Shown: in pieces, positions 39,401 to 47,533 of the stretch
Position numbering within the stretch: position 1 is the stretch's first letter
Layout of the letters: every line of letters begins with the position of its first letter
Source: Apostichopus japonicus
Lineage: Eukaryota > Echinodermata > Holothuroidea > Aspidochirotida > Stichopodidae
Assembly: GCF_037975245.1 (NCBI RefSeq)
Contig: NC_092563.1
Location: 9,661,001-9,725,000, forward strand
Length of the DNA stretch: 64,000 bases
Reading direction: 5' to 3'
Notes under the pieces: generated by a model
What the model was told of the DNA's origin: nothing
Database searches by the model: none
What the model saw: only the letters and a program-made list of their open reading frames with translations
Position numbers and translations under genes: made by a program

Positions 39401-40930
39401 TTCTTTATTCGGGAACCGTGGGAATTAACGAAGGAGAAAACTTGAAGGACAGAAGTACAAAGGGTTAAAGACCTTGCAGGAGTTTGAAAGGAACTTAAAG
39501 GGGGTATCATATCACTTCACGACAATAAACTTAACGTGTACCTTATAGAAAGATCAAATTTATAAGAAAGTCTTTTCCATAACGATATTGTAAGTTAGGC
39601 TTTCATAAATATATATCCTGTTTTCTACCTATTGCACCATTAAATGTGGGGTGGGAGGGGGTTGTGTTAGTAAGCAACTACTGTACGTGAATATCTTTAT
39701 CAAACGGGAACGTTACAATCGAAACTATGTCAGGGATTTCTTGTTTGTCAGACATATTCTCTCTCCTGCTCAAAATACACCTGTGATTTGAAGGTTAAAC
39801 CAGTGTTTATGACACTCCGTTCATTTATTAAGTTGACGTAATAATGTATTCATTATTTTACAGGTTTCTGTGAAGATACCAACCGAAAATGCCGAGCCAA
39901 TCCAGGATGGCCGGTTAGGATGTGCGGAAGGGAAAACTATGTCCAAACAAAATGCCCACTAATGTGTAATATGTGCAGTAAGTAATAATAATCAAGACAG
40001 GTGTTCCTGCAAGGTTGTAAAGAACTGTTAATTCATCCCTTCCCCTCCCACCCCTGCCCGACCCTTCTGCACCACTGTCCCACTCTACCCCCACTCGACT
40101 CCATCAATCTCCAATATCGGCCAATCCCACCCATCTATGCCAAGTTTTCTAGATTTCTAGATGTTTACCTTATATCTTAGTGTGCTACTTATCTATAAAT
40201 TTATAGTGAACAATACAATTAACGGTTCACATATACTATCCATATAGTTGTAAATCTCTTTACATAACGTTCCCTTGCTAAATGAAACTGGTATTTTGCT
40301 AATCCAAACAGCATCTCAGTTAATCTAAAGATTATGAACAGCTCCACCTATTCTAATATATTATGGTAATATTGCTCCGTGTGGGAGATTTCTGGATTTA
40401 GGGATCATGGACGTCCATAAATCTTCCATTATGTTAATGTATTATGTCATACAACAAGCTCAAACTTTGTCCTTTGTATTCTTCTCGTATTTTCGGGGCT
40501 AACGTAAGTATTCATGATACTGAAACAAATTTCAGAATAAGCTCGCGTTAAGAACTTCAATTTTATATGATTATTATAGAATATTAATACTACACACACA
40601 CACACACAAATTAATAGAAAAAAACATTGGAGTTTAAATGTGGCTCAAGACTTAGTTTTTAGTCTTGAGAAGGAACATTCATAGTGTGATATTTCCCAAG
40701 TGGGATAAAACATTTCTCAACTGTAGTTTGGGGATATTCATTACAAGTATCTCTATCACATTATGAAGTACACTTTAATACAATCACCATCTATACCTAT
40801 ACATACGTCGTCACTTCAACATTTTACGAATTTTACTTGCTATAATTAACTGGTTTTGATCATTTTTCATTATTTCTTTCTTTTTCTTTCCTTTTTTGTA
40901 GAGGAGGGACCACGTGACCCTGTCTGCTGA
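12354..40930 (+). CDS. Secreted CAP-EGF-ShKT protein gene (8 exons)
   Basis: Joined exons: 12354-12494, 13029-13259, 20616-20731, 21749-21837, 33799-33828, 34415-34507, 39864-39977, 40902-40930. The total is 843 nt, or 280 residues plus stop. Every junction has GT/AG borders and phases agree throughout, which is strong support. The product has a signal peptide (about residues 1-17), a CAP/SCP domain in exons 1-4, a short cysteine-rich hinge, an EGF-like module (exon 6) and an ShKT-type six-cysteine module (exon 7). Conserved CAP features are AHNYYR, WYNEV, and GHYTQ joined to IVWAIS across the exon 2/3 splice. CAP proteins are extracellular and include sterol or lipid binders, protease inhibitors and venom or immune proteins; which role applies here cannot be read from sequence. 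Introns span 0.5-12 kb and are full of transposons. Related to the CAP locus at 54.6-63.6 kb. Confidence 0.85.
13029..13259 (+). CDS. CAP gene 1, exon 2
   Basis: 77 codons, phase 0 on both sides. Reads VWDDHLAQLAQEWASGC, then the GVGQNLF strand, the acidic motif WYNEV, and ends CGHYTQ before GTAAAC. These are the central CAP core elements: the second helix with its cysteine, the conserved glutamate and the second histidine. The same boundaries occur in the paralogous exon at 63301-63552. Confidence 0.9.
13740..15110 (+). pseudogene. CR1/Jockey-type LINE reverse transcriptase, broken
   Basis: Starts within the reverse transcriptase with VTSGVPQGSVLGPCLFLFYI and LFADDTMIYMAM, then shifts frame near 14020 (continuing EVISITRKR...KYLGVHITHDLRWD). 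It is interrupted by the MITE at 14175-14579, then resumes as KATNVLNFLRRNI, LVRPILEYSNTVWDPYT and EMVQRRGARFALHRY. This is the palm and thumb of a non-LTR retrotransposon. The 5' end (endonuclease and first fingers) is missing. It lies in intron 2 of CAP gene 1, sense orientation. Confidence 0.85.
14175..14579. mobile_element. 405-bp PIF/Harbinger-type MITE
   Basis: Terminal inverted repeats AGGCCCGGTCACACTA, with a TAA duplication on each side (14172-14174 and 14580-14582). Removing the element and one TAA restores the LINE reading frame DYLTS-KATNVLNF exactly, which proves the borders. TAA (TWA) duplication and GGCCCGGTCACAC termini are characteristic of Harbinger-type elements. Inside, CCGATA/TATCGG motifs recur. 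Confidence 0.88.
15229..16743 (-). mobile_element. Internally deleted YqaJ-type (ISL2EU-like) transposon
   Basis: Inverted termini AGCGAGTTCAGAG at both ends, flanked by TA (15227-15228 and 16744-16745). The only coding part is the minus-strand exon at 16188-16485, whose sequence resembles the N-terminal exon of YqaJ-nuclease-linked transposon proteins. A TA duplication plus a YqaJ-linked gene points to the ISL2EU group; this assignment is inferred. The nuclease and transposase cores are missing. Confidence 0.6.
16188..16485 (-). pseudogene. SAP-like N-terminal exon of YqaJ-linked transposon protein
   Basis: Reads MSGRKEELVALAYAAVQV (SAP-like helix pattern), then LPDPFSDLPLAWEGEF, MEKWPPCMYIDIAHYF and ELKQRLMTDYKDG, where a donor GGTAAGC occurs. 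In related transposon proteins this block (..WP.....DI..Y.....LK....YK.GKAY) precedes the YqaJ domain; here no following exon is found. ATG chosen at 16485 or 16479. Family identification is from memory of the motif order. Confidence 0.55.
17252..18660. repeat. Nested inverted repeats, AT-rich core
   Basis: 17295-17412 is repeated in inverted form at about 17787-17905 (sharing GTAACACATGTTAC and GTTGTGGAACATGAAC). The outer blocks 17920-17995 and 18580-18655 are also inverted copies, and TGGCGCGAGA near 17252 matches TCTCGCGCCA near 18650. The core from 18000 to 18570 repeats AGAGAATATATATTT-like units. It looks like a foldback element or a pile-up of palindromic insertions; no coding frame. 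Confidence 0.6.
18661..19690. other. Intron 2 sequence, no feature recognised
   Basis: Contains a poly-C and a poly-G run and a 97-codon minus-strand frame (18676-18969) with Lys/Ile-rich composition and no known motif. Nothing here is supported as a gene. Confidence 0.4.
19690..20270. repeat. Dispersed repeat, copy 1
   Basis: Shares ordered blocks with 38943-39530 in the same orientation, for example ATCTATCACTGAATGAACCAA, TTCTTTATTCGGGAACCGTG and AGGGTTAAAGACCTTG. About 580 bp, diverged with small indels. It may be a solo LTR or SINE-like unit; the termini are not clear enough to assign. Confidence 0.6.
20275..20340 (-). repeat. tRNA-derived SINE head
   Basis: The minus strand reads GGGCTGGATAGCTCACTTGG then TGAGAGCGC, a good tRNA D-arm and A-box. 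The 3' half has TTCGAACCC, but the T-arm stem does not form properly, so it is a tRNA-derived repeat rather than a working tRNA gene. Confidence 0.5.
20616..20731 (+). CDS. CAP gene 1, exon 3
   Basis: Preceded by TTTAATTTCAG and followed by GTAATA. Reads IVWAISKNVGCGVELC, a short loop, then AWIVACNYSPG; it ends two bases into a glycine codon. Joined to exon 2 it rebuilds the CAP signature G-H-Y-T-Q-I-V-W-A-I-S. It supplies VGCG and CNY, invariant disulfide and core positions of the family. Confidence 0.88.
20732..21748 (+). other. Intron 3 of CAP gene 1
   Basis: AT-rich intron with a 15-base C run near 21050 and a C-rich microsatellite at 21208-21235. No gene or transposon is recognised. Confidence 0.5.
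21749..21837 (+). CDS. CAP gene 1, exon 4
   Basis: Follows TACACAG. The first base completes the glycine codon begun in exon 3, giving SPGGNHRGALPYVAGNTCSA and then CNPGENCRNGLC. This is the end of the CAP domain and the start of the cysteine-rich hinge (C..C....C....C). Donor GTAAGT at 21838, phase 1. The 30-bp minisatellite starts almost directly after the donor. Confidence 0.88.
21855..22012. repeat. 30-bp minisatellite, segment 1
   Basis: About five copies of a 30-base unit (GTAACCCGGTACAGACCATA followed by TAGATACAAC). The array begins 17 bases after the exon 4 donor. It is interrupted at a TA by the first 5-kb transposon. Confidence 0.85.
22460..24332 (+). CDS. Transposon-borne small gene, copy 1 (SAM-like start)
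   Basis: Exon 22460-22531 encodes MAESLRTFLTNKGFHEVKTV plus FEGK, followed by donor GTATGT. Exon 24186-24332 follows acceptor ACCAAACAG and encodes EGTDIESEAQGRQGKYWQPF then ...LNPKQFFIVADKLAIPTG and TEA-stop. The phases agree (0), giving a possible 72-residue product. The first exon resembles the first helix of a SAM domain; the second resembles a segment seen in uncharacterised transposon-linked proteins of animals. Both exons are also present in the sister copy. An intervening exon may be missing. Function unknown. Confidence 0.4.
22690..23545. repeat. GATCGTCGGGC tandem repeat block, copy 1
   Basis: 22690-22875 has about four 50-bp units with GTACCCGATCGTCGGGC and CAGCCCGCCTGTCCTGCATA. 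From 23038 a 263-bp unit (starting GTACCAGATCGTC) repeats at 23301. The mirrored block lies at 30700-31530 in the sister element. Open frames crossing it are repeat artefacts. Confidence 0.75.
24552..24919 (+). mobile_element. TTAAAGG-type MITE (copy 2), nested
   Basis: Same family as 8556-8918. It is flanked by GGAGTAAC (24544-24551) and GGAGTAAA (24920-24927), seven of eight bases alike, suggesting an 8-bp target duplication and a hAT-like origin. Nested in the 5-kb transposon. Confidence 0.7.
26078..26180. mobile_element. 103-bp CAGTGGTG-type MITE, nested
   Basis: Starts CAGTGGTGTTGCC and ends with the complement of CAGTGGTGTCGCC. The flanks TTCTGTTG and ATCTGTTC share six bases, an eroded 8-bp duplication. 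The same insertion is present in the sister element near 28032-28134, so it predates the duplication of the 5-kb element. Confidence 0.55.
27066..27160. repeat. 30-bp minisatellite, segment 2
   Basis: About three units of the 30-base repeat between the two inverted 5-kb transposons. Together with the outer segments it shows that both elements entered one continuous array. Confidence 0.85.
29346..29713 (-). mobile_element. TTAAAGG-type MITE (copy 3), nested
   Basis: Inverted counterpart of 24552-24919 inside copy 2, flanked by GTTACTCC and GCTACTCC. It was inherited with the 5-kb element rather than inserted independently. Confidence 0.7.
29935..31766 (-). CDS. Transposon-borne small gene, copy 2
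   Basis: Minus-strand exon 1 starts at 31766 (MAESLRTFLTNKGFHEEVIT, then VFEG and donor GTATGT near 31696). Exon 2 spans 30081-29935, with the same 147-base length and stop as copy 1. Exon 2 differs by E/A, K/Q and T/A replacements only and has no stop. Exon 1 differs by a three-base insertion and a shorter 3' end, so the splice phase is uncertain. Confidence 0.35.
30700..31530. repeat. GATCGTCGGGC tandem repeat block, copy 2
   Basis: Mirror counterpart of the repeat block at 22690-23545, with units containing GCCCGACGATTGGGTACATA and CAGGACAGGCGGGCTAATTT. Confidence 0.75.
32216..33172. repeat. 30-bp minisatellite, segment 3 (main array)
   Basis: About 32 copies of a 30-base unit, with variants CCCGG/CACGG/CACGA and TATAGAT/TATGGAT. 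The period is a multiple of three, so the minus strand stays open for more than 300 codons in at least two frames (repeating LYRVTLYLYG or MVCTVLRCIY-like decamers). These are repeat artefacts, not genes. Higher-order groups of three to four units recur between 32820 and 33150. Confidence 0.9.
33173..33798 (+). other. End of intron 4
   Basis: AT-rich intron end. Short frames on both strands without motifs. A pyrimidine-rich tract leads to the exon 5 acceptor. Confidence 0.5.
33799..33828 (+). CDS. CAP gene 1, exon 5 (micro-exon)
   Basis: A 30-base exon after CCACCTACAG and before GTGAGT, encoding TPCDLSESDC in phase with its neighbours. It adds two cysteines to the hinge. It is separated from exon 4 by 12 kb of transposon and minisatellite DNA. 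It is supported by phase agreement and splice sites rather than by length. Confidence 0.7.
34415..34507 (+). CDS. CAP gene 1, exon 6 (EGF-like)
   Basis: Encodes DCKRQCQHCGTLDPKDC then SCSCPDGYFGPACE. The ending C.C.CP.GY.G..CE is the classic C-terminal half of an EGF-like module. Acceptor TTGGTGTCAG, donor GTAAGT, phase 1 on both sides, so it could be skipped or shuffled without breaking frame. Confidence 0.85.
34508..36646 (+). other. Intron 6, first part
   Basis: No gene recognised. Holds a C run near 35568 and one near 36320, and otherwise AT-rich unique-looking sequence. Confidence 0.45.
36647..38937 (-). mobile_element. hAT-like non-autonomous transposon, 5-bp TSD (copy 2)
   Basis: Starts CAGGTGCGTATCTAGG and ends with the complement of CAGGCGCGTATCCAGG. 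ATTAA flanks both ends (36642-36646, 38938-38942). It carries the same modules as 830-3863 in reverse order and orientation, including the purine tract (36690-36825) and the GCGTACAAGAAAATTT modules, but lacks the nested 746-bp insert and has other indels. Confidence 0.75.
38943..39530. repeat. Dispersed repeat, copy 2
   Basis: Partner of 19690-20270 in the same orientation, beginning almost directly after the hAT-like element's target duplication. Confidence 0.6.
39864..39977 (+). CDS. CAP gene 1, exon 7 (ShKT module)
   Basis: Encodes a 38-residue module starting SFCEDTNRKC and ending TKCPLMCNMC, with six cysteines. The spacing and the CxxxCxxC end match the ShKT domain, a small fold found in secreted enzymes, nematode surface proteins and cnidarian channel blockers. 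The channel-blocking Lys-Tyr pair is not obvious here. Phase 1 on both sides, acceptor TTTTACAG, donor GTAAGT. Confidence 0.85.
40902..40930 (+). CDS. CAP gene 1, exon 8 (terminal)
   Basis: Follows a long pyrimidine tract and TTTGTAG. Completes a lysine codon and reads EGPRDPVC before TGA. The final cysteine may pair with an odd cysteine elsewhere or stay free. Chosen because it is the first in-phase acceptor and stop after exon 7 and brings the joined coding length to a whole number of codons. Confidence 0.65.
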
Positions 40931-40960
40931 TGTGCCTCGGTCCGAAAAAAAGTTAAACTA

Positions 40961-41038
40961 ATTAAACTCTCCTTTTCATTTATTTAGAGGTCTGGTGAAT
41001 GATTTATAACTCTTCTAAAATGGCAAACCATAATTAAA
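40961..41038 (+). terminator. Possible polyadenylation signals, CAP gene 1
   Basis: ATTAAA occurs at 40961 and 41033, within 110 bases of the stop. No AATAAA is seen closer. Weak evidence, based on position only. Confidence 0.3.
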
Positions 41039-41410
41039 CAAAATACCGGTAAACAATGTTAAGACGAAGCTTCACAGACACATTACTTCTCGTTGCGTCC
41101 CTAAATCTTAATTTGTTGTCGTATGTTTCATTCTGTAATGAGGGCTTCGTGTAATAGCCCGATCATATGTAATTACAACATTTAACAGAATTGCAATGTT
41201 TAATGGTTGATAGAATGTTAAACATGCCGTGGAACTGAACAACACATGTGTTTCTTCTATTTCTTTCGAAAATTCTAGTTTATTCAAACAGTAAACATTA
41301 TTGAGATAAAAAAAGACTTACAAAGATGTTGCAGATATGTGATAATATAAAGCTTGTTATATCAACCAAAATGTTTTGATGTTAAATTAAAATTAAAATT
41401 GCGATAACAA

Positions 41411-41430
41411 TATATATATATATATATATA
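41411..41430. repeat. (TA)n microsatellite
   Basis: Ten TA units followed by a short (GA)n, at the outer edge of the Penelope-like block. Confidence 0.9.
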
Positions 41431-41533
41431 GAGAGAGAGTAGGTTGGCGTCTATCTTGGCGCAGAGTGCTCTATGTCCATTGGACAGAGCGGAATATATG
41501 TTGATGCTAGATGAGACTAGTGGAACACTAGTG

Positions 41534-41577
41534 GTTGTAACTCGGAGTTTCACGCTTTAAAGCGATCTTCAGACAAC
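41534..41577 (-). ncRNA. Hammerhead ribozyme, left terminal segment
   Basis: Minus strand: stem I GUUGU/ACAAC, core CUGAAGA, stem II CGCUUUAAAGCG (self-complementary hairpin), GAA, short stem III ACU/AGU, cleavage site after GUU. All invariant core positions are present. The short stem III suggests dimer-dependent activity. Confidence 0.65.
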
Positions 41578-41885
41578 TGGTAGCTTCAAGTTATGCTCCA
41601 TGAATATATAGGATCCTCGTCGGGATTACCGGGGATTATGCGGTTGTTGGTGTATTGTTCTGCCGGGGTATTCTCTTTCGCGTCCGTTCTGTTTGTGGGT
41701 TTGTAAGACATTCTTCGGTGTTCGGCTGTTGGTGTATTCTCTTTTGCGTCCGATCTGTTGTTGGGGTTTTTTGCCTTCCTTCGGTGCTCGCTCCTTAGTT
41801 GTGTGTGGTTCTCTTGACGGTGTTTGGTGGTTGGACTGGAGTTGTTTATGTAGAACTTGTTTTCGTGGCGACACTTCGATATGAG

Positions 41886-42440
41886 CTATGGGCGTTTGTT
41901 CAGGAGGGTCCGTTTGTCTGTGTTGATAATGATGAGTTTTTCAGTGAGACAGAGGTTGCACCGCTTCGACTCGTTGCTGTAGGCTTTGGCTCTGCTGGCG
42001 ATCGACCAATTGATAGTGAATGGCTGGTTGTTCTGTTTCAGCTGCCAGATGTGCTTCGAGAGTTCCGTTGCGTTTTGGTGTTTTTCGTGGTTGAGCGACA
42101 TCTTGTGGTTACCGTATCTGAGCTTGAAGGGGGGTTCTGTTAGGCCGATGTATGTCTTGCAGTTGTCGATGGTGTTCACTTCGGCCTTGTATATGATGTT
42201 AGATGCCTGGCAGTTTCCATTTAGTGGGCATGTGTCCTTTTTTCGGCAGTTGCAGGCTTCCTTTTCTTTCGATGTGTGGGTGGCTGCTATACGTTTGTTG
42301 TGTCCTTTGATGATGCTGGCGATGTTGGGCATGCAACTGTAACTGACTTTCACGGTGTTTCTGTTGAAAATCTTGTGTAGTTTCGATGTCTTCGGGAAGT
42401 GTTTGTTGATAAGTTTCAGGGCGAGCACCGAAGGAAGGCA
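41886..42440 (-). pseudogene. Penelope-like linker and GIY-YIG endonuclease
   Basis: Minus-strand frame: ALKLINKHFPKTSKLHKIFN, RNTVKVSYSCMPNIASIIKG and HNK (the region after the reverse transcriptase), then CNCRKKDTCPLNGNC, a cysteine knuckle typical of this endonuclease. Next comes IYKAEV...KTYIGLTEPPFKLRYGNH (the GIY-YIG core, here as YKAEV and YIG), then SKHIWQLK and CNLCLTEKLIII. It ends LLNKRP-stop, slightly short of the usual C-terminus. The frame at 42441-42518 is fused flank sequence, so the true N-terminus is lost at the inversion junction. Confidence 0.85.
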
Positions 42441-42633
42441 AAAACCCCAACAACAGATCGGACGCAAAAGAGAATACACCAACAGCCGAACACCGAAGAA
42501 TGTCTTACAAACCCACAAACAGAACGGACGCGAAAGAGAATACCCCGGCAGAACAATACACCAACAACCGCATAATCCCCGGTAATCCCGACGAGGATCC
42601 TATATATTCATGGAGCATAACTTGAAGCTACCA

Positions 42634-42677
42634 GTTGTCTGAAGATCGCTATAAAGCGTGAAACTCCGAGTTACAAC
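42634..42677 (+). ncRNA. Hammerhead ribozyme, right terminal segment
   Basis: Inverted copy of the left motif: the same stem I, core CUGAAGA and GAA, stem II CGCUAUAAAGCG with an altered loop. The difference lies only in the loop, so folding is kept. Confidence 0.65.
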
Positions 42678-42716
42678 CACTAGTGTTCCACTATAGTCTC
42701 ATCTAGTATCAACATA

Positions 42717-42736
42717 TATATATATATATATATTAA

Positions 42737-42790
<54 letters not shown>
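42717..42790. repeat. (TA)n microsatellite
   Basis: Interrupted TA repeats next to the Penelope-like block. Confidence 0.9.
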
Positions 42791-43981
42791 CTAGTTCCTT
42801 TGCATAATCAGAGGCGGATCCAGGGTTTTAAAAAGGAGGGAGTGTGGCCAATGGGATCGGTGTAAGTGACTCCTATGTAAGAGGAGGCTGGTTCCTCCGC
42901 CGGAAATAACTAACACTTAAGACGTCAAATGGTGGTTTCGGATGCATATTTTAGGTTATAAATTAGGTTACATAATTTACGTCTATAGACGCAAGGTTGT
43001 TACCCAATAACTACTATTATTTTTCGAACAACGAAACTTGAAATCAGGGTGCCTATGTTTAGGAACATCTACCTCTCACTTTAAAAATTAGAGGGAAAAT
43101 ATATACGCTGCTGCACTTCACTTTTGTCTTGTTACTAGGGTCGATATTTGAGGATATAAAAGAGGAAATTAAGACGAAAAACAGTAAAAAGTTTCGTTTA
43201 AAAAGTCAAATTTTCGGTGAAAATGTGTCAACGTTTTTGGATAAAGTCGTAGATACTGTGACCTTTTAAAGCTCAAAGAAGGCATGGAAAGCTCAAAGTA
43301 TGAAAAAAAGTATGACATTTGGTATACAAAAAGGCCAAAAAAGACCGAATTCGAGAGGGGAAAATGACAAATATGTTGGAAGGTTGGAATCAAACATTCA
43401 AAAAATCATCCATCTTGGCCAACCGCAGAATCTACAAAGCTCCTAAGGATGATCACAAGTCATGCCAGTTTTCTACCTCTCTTCATTTTGAAAACTTCTT
43501 ACACCTCGGTGACTTTGTGAGATGAAATCCTTTATTTAATATTGCCTATATCATATGTTGATGGTTAGGGCTACCTTCCACTGGCCTAGTATACAAAAGA
43601 AATCAGCGAAGCCTAATATGTGGTAGGTAGTTCTTCTCCGCCTCTGCTCCACCTAACGTTCAAGGAGTATCAAAAGTTGTAATATCGAAATTAAATATAC
43701 TGATAATAATTTCCTGCATTCTTCAGTCATTATAGACCTCAGAGAATCCTCTATATATCGATATACATTATTAAACATATCATCACATACACAGGATGCT
43801 TCGATGAACAAAACATGTTTTTCCATGATTTGATACGGACACTTAGGTAGCTTCTCAACCTCCAAACTTTAAGTTCAATGTTAGAAATTAGTGTAACTAA
43901 GACACAACAATAGAACGAGGACGTTGACAGAGAGGATGTGCAACGATTTGAAGCTATTAAAATACTGCACGGCTGTCGCTC

Positions 43982-43984
<3 letters not shown>

Positions 43985-44031
<47 letters not shown>
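43985..44031. repeat. (TA)n microsatellite
   Basis: About 23 TA units. Confidence 0.9.
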
Positions 44032-44032
<1 letters not shown>

Positions 44033-44501
44033 TTTAGCTTAGCAGTTTAACCTTACTTAATTGAATCACATGTGCCTTCTCGTTCCATTTTATCCACATG
44101 TATGCAAATAAGATTACATATATATATACATGCAATGGTACACTACCTACATCAACTTGTTACCACATTTAGTTAAAATCCGCATAGAAATTCATATCCA
44201 CGAACAAAAAAATGTTCAGTTTTTTTTGTTATATTTAATCGCTCCATTCAATGATTCGAAACTAATACCAGTCTACCTTGAATCATTGCTCAACCGTTTG
44301 CAACATTAAGCCATCCTTTATCATGTATACATGAAGCGGCACCCGAACTTGTTTAATTTGTACCCACCGAAGTTATTAGTGGCAATTATTCTTCTAAAAG
44401 TTCGTAAGAAGGTTTTGCACATAGAGAAAAATCGGTGAGTAGCACGGTACTATAGAAACCCATTGAGATCAACACTTTTGTAGAACAGTTTTGTAGTACT
44501 C

Positions 44502-44623
44502 TATTGTTACAGTAATACCCTATGGTTACAATAATACCCTATAGTTACAGTAATACCCTATACTTACAGTAATATACCATATAGTTACAATAATACCATA
44601 TAGTTACAGTTATCACATGTTGT
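44502..44623. repeat. 19-bp tandem repeat
   Basis: About six units resembling TATAGTTACAGTAATACCC with small variations. Confidence 0.75.
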
Positions 44624-47533
44624 CAGTTACATCTTACCGTCCGTGATTATGTTTTCTCTGGTGGTGGTGGTGGGGCGGGGGTATTTATGTCTAGCTCTGG
44701 TTAGTACATGAGTGCATATACTGAGAAACTATATATAAGTAGATGTGGCGCGTACCTCAGTCCGACATAGAGTACACTTAAAGTAGAAGATAATTCCAAG
44801 TTCCAGCAACGTATAGCCATATATTTCATGACTCCCGGACCAACTAAAATAAATTACAATTTACTATATAGTCAAATCTCTACACATGAAAGTCTCATTG
44901 TGTGTTTGCCATATTTTAACTTCGAACTTTCCAGCTTTCTGCTCCTAATAGCACGCAAAGTATAAAAAGAATCACTGATGTGATTCTCATTGTAGATTCA
45001 AACAAGCAAGAGATACAAAGAATCTCTAACAAAGCGGGACATGAGTACAATTTTGCTATTGATGGAACATGAAACTAACGTCTAACGTCTAATGTCTTCA
45101 CAATTCATATACATGAAGTCTATTCAAGCAAACTTACGCTCTTAGTAATACAACCGCATTTTGCTTGGAATGTTTAATACAGCAACGACAAATCAACCAT
45201 CACTACCCACTGCAACAGCGATAACACTTCCATATAATGATAGGTGTGAACCATGGACTAACTTAATGAAACTGAAATCCATAATTGGAATATTTGCGTG
45301 TTAGGTGGCACGTGCTTCCTTTGTGACCCTTCATTTACAGAAAAGATGCAGATTCAGAAAAGTTACCGTCCGTATGTTTGAGATGGTATATATTAACATG
45401 AGTACTTCTCTTCGCACCCCTACAGCTCTCGATAATTATCTTTCTGGAAGAACTCACCAAGCCTCATCTCTCGATCCATCTGAGATAGGGACCGGACATT
45501 TAATTGGATCTAACTCACTGCTTACAATTTGGGATAGTAAATTAGATATTTACAGCTACAATAAACAAGTCATTTGGCACGCAAGGCAAGTAAATGACGC
45601 GCATCAAACAACCGTCTTTCGTTGTTTGCAAAATAGTTGATATTACTTTAGTCCACTTTACAGTTTTGTTTGATTATATAGGACACCGCAAACATGAAGC
45701 ATGAATGAAAATTTTCTTTGTCGCTGTATGATTGGTACGAATTCCGCTACCCATCAATGAACATGATAGCTACAGATCATTGACTACCCAATGGCGTTTG
45801 TAAAACCATCGTTAAGTATCAAAGCAAGAAACATGACATTACGGTCCGACTTTAATTTATCGACAAAGCTCAACAGGAATTACAAAGTAACTCATAAAAG
45901 TTACTCAACTTTGTGTGCCATAAATTAGGAAGCAAAAGGAAATCAAAAGAAAACAAATAGGATAAAATTGCACTTTTCGGGAAAAAAAGTATATGATAAT
46001 ACTTCACATACGGGCATTTAGCCTATACTTATCTCGATATCCGTAGGAGTTAATTTACATGCACATAAGATATTCATAACGTATTCCCGCCAGTACTTAT
46101 CAATGTTAAACTCTTTCAGAAGAGAATCGTCTGCTGAAAAGGTAACCTACTGACAAAAGGTAAACTATACTATGTGTAGGTATGTATAATCCCGTTGAGC
46201 TGCTCTTTCAGGTTGGGAAAAGTTGGAAAAGCTACAAAATCCGATATGAAGTAATAAACAAAATATAAATTAAACTAAGAGGGTGTTAGAGGGAAAGGTC
46301 ATTAATTAAGGGGTCAAGAAAGAGGATATTTTAGTATTTTAAGTTAATAAAGTTGTAAGTCGTAAAGAGGGTCGAAGTTGTCATAATAAACATTTATATC
46401 AGATATAGACCTTTGAGCCTAAGCCAGATGCGCACGGCTTGGTTGTGGACAGTTTTAAGTTGATTTATTTGGGTGGTGCTCAGTAAGATAATGCTCACTT
46501 ACGTATGGATAAGCTTAATAAAAAATATATTATTGTTATTAATTAACAGGGTGGACCATGATACATTTGTAATTACTGAGGAGCTCGACATGATTAAGAA
46601 AACACCGTCATGCTTTGCCAATCGTTTTATTAGTATCATTCTTGACATTGAGTTTGCTATCAAGGAAGGCAGCTTCAAATGAGTGGCGGTTAATACTCCA
46701 CAAAAAGTTCATTTGAAACTTATCAATATCCCTGATTCTAGAAAACGGGTAGATAAAACTCACCAGTTTCGATTTAAGAGTGCTTCTGTTAATTCTCTAT
46801 TTAACGCACAATTCTTCACAAATAAACCATGGGCATCTTACAGAAAATTATTATATGTTAAGTGTAAATATCAATCAATCAATTCATTAATTAAACCGTC
46901 ATGATGGGATTATCACATATAGTCAGTGACCAGTTCGATTAGATGACGAGGATATCTCACACCTTAAGTTCACCACTTATAGGCCTATTAAATGTAAATC
47001 CATTTAACCCTTATACAGTATCTAATGCCAATAGTTTAACTATCATCGTAATGATTAATCCATGCTTTACTCTAATTTACATTTACGAATAGTTGAGAGT
47101 ACTTCGTCTTGACAGTAAACTACTTTAGAAGAAGATGGCATTCCCATTGCAATTTATCAATTATAGTTAACCCATATTTTACGTATGACCAACACAAAGT
47201 AATACATAATGGTCAATTGGATAAACCGAAGAGCTATTGCATGTCATCGATGGTTCTGTAATCAAATGTGTAGGTGTATAATACCTTGAAAATAATTGAT
47301 GTGTCTGTGTGTGTGTGTAAGAGTCCGTTCTCTTTATAACTGAAATACCGGATACAGCAGAATAAGTACTTTGTGATGAAGGTTTACATCACAGCCAATT
47401 ATATCAGTCTTTATGGTCAGGTTCTCCAGAACCCATACAATGTAGATGAACAACTTGTTCTGTCGACATCACGTCACCACTGCTGTGATTTGCCAATCCT
47501 TTAAGTTGTAAACTGTTTTGCTGTACAACACAA

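Larger units (their letters stand above)
41448..42723 (-). mobile_element. Penelope-like element remnant with inverted ends
   Basis: Central minus-strand endonuclease coding region (about 42440-41886), flanked by inverted copies of its terminal segment (about 41448-41795 and 42424-42723). Each terminal segment carries a hammerhead ribozyme. Penelope-like elements are known for GIY-YIG endonucleases, hammerheads in their terminal repeats and complex inverted or tandem insertions. The reverse transcriptase is missing. (TA)n tracts border both sides, fitting the known preference for AT-rich targets. Confidence 0.75.
42791..47533. other. Intergenic, no gene recognised
   Basis: AT-rich. At 42810 a lone hAT-like end (CAGAGGCGGATCCAGG) appears without a matching partner. 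Orphan frames at 45305-45640, 46473-46679 and 46683-46904 (the last two possibly parts of a decayed LINE) carry no motif I can name. A (TA)n tract and a 19-bp tandem repeat are listed separately. Confidence 0.4.

Noticed and set aside
41626-41884. Separate genes in the left inverted arm of the Penelope block
   Set aside because: Frames on both strands recur in the mirror arm and derive from the terminal segment of the element, downstream of the endonuclease stop.
42810-43650. A further hAT element starting CAGAGGCGGATCC
   Set aside because: A weak partner end near 43638 exists, but flanking duplications do not match at 5 or 8 bases.
45305-45640. 111-codon orphan frame
   Set aside because: No signal peptide, motif, splice context or homologous exon could be seen; length alone is not enough.
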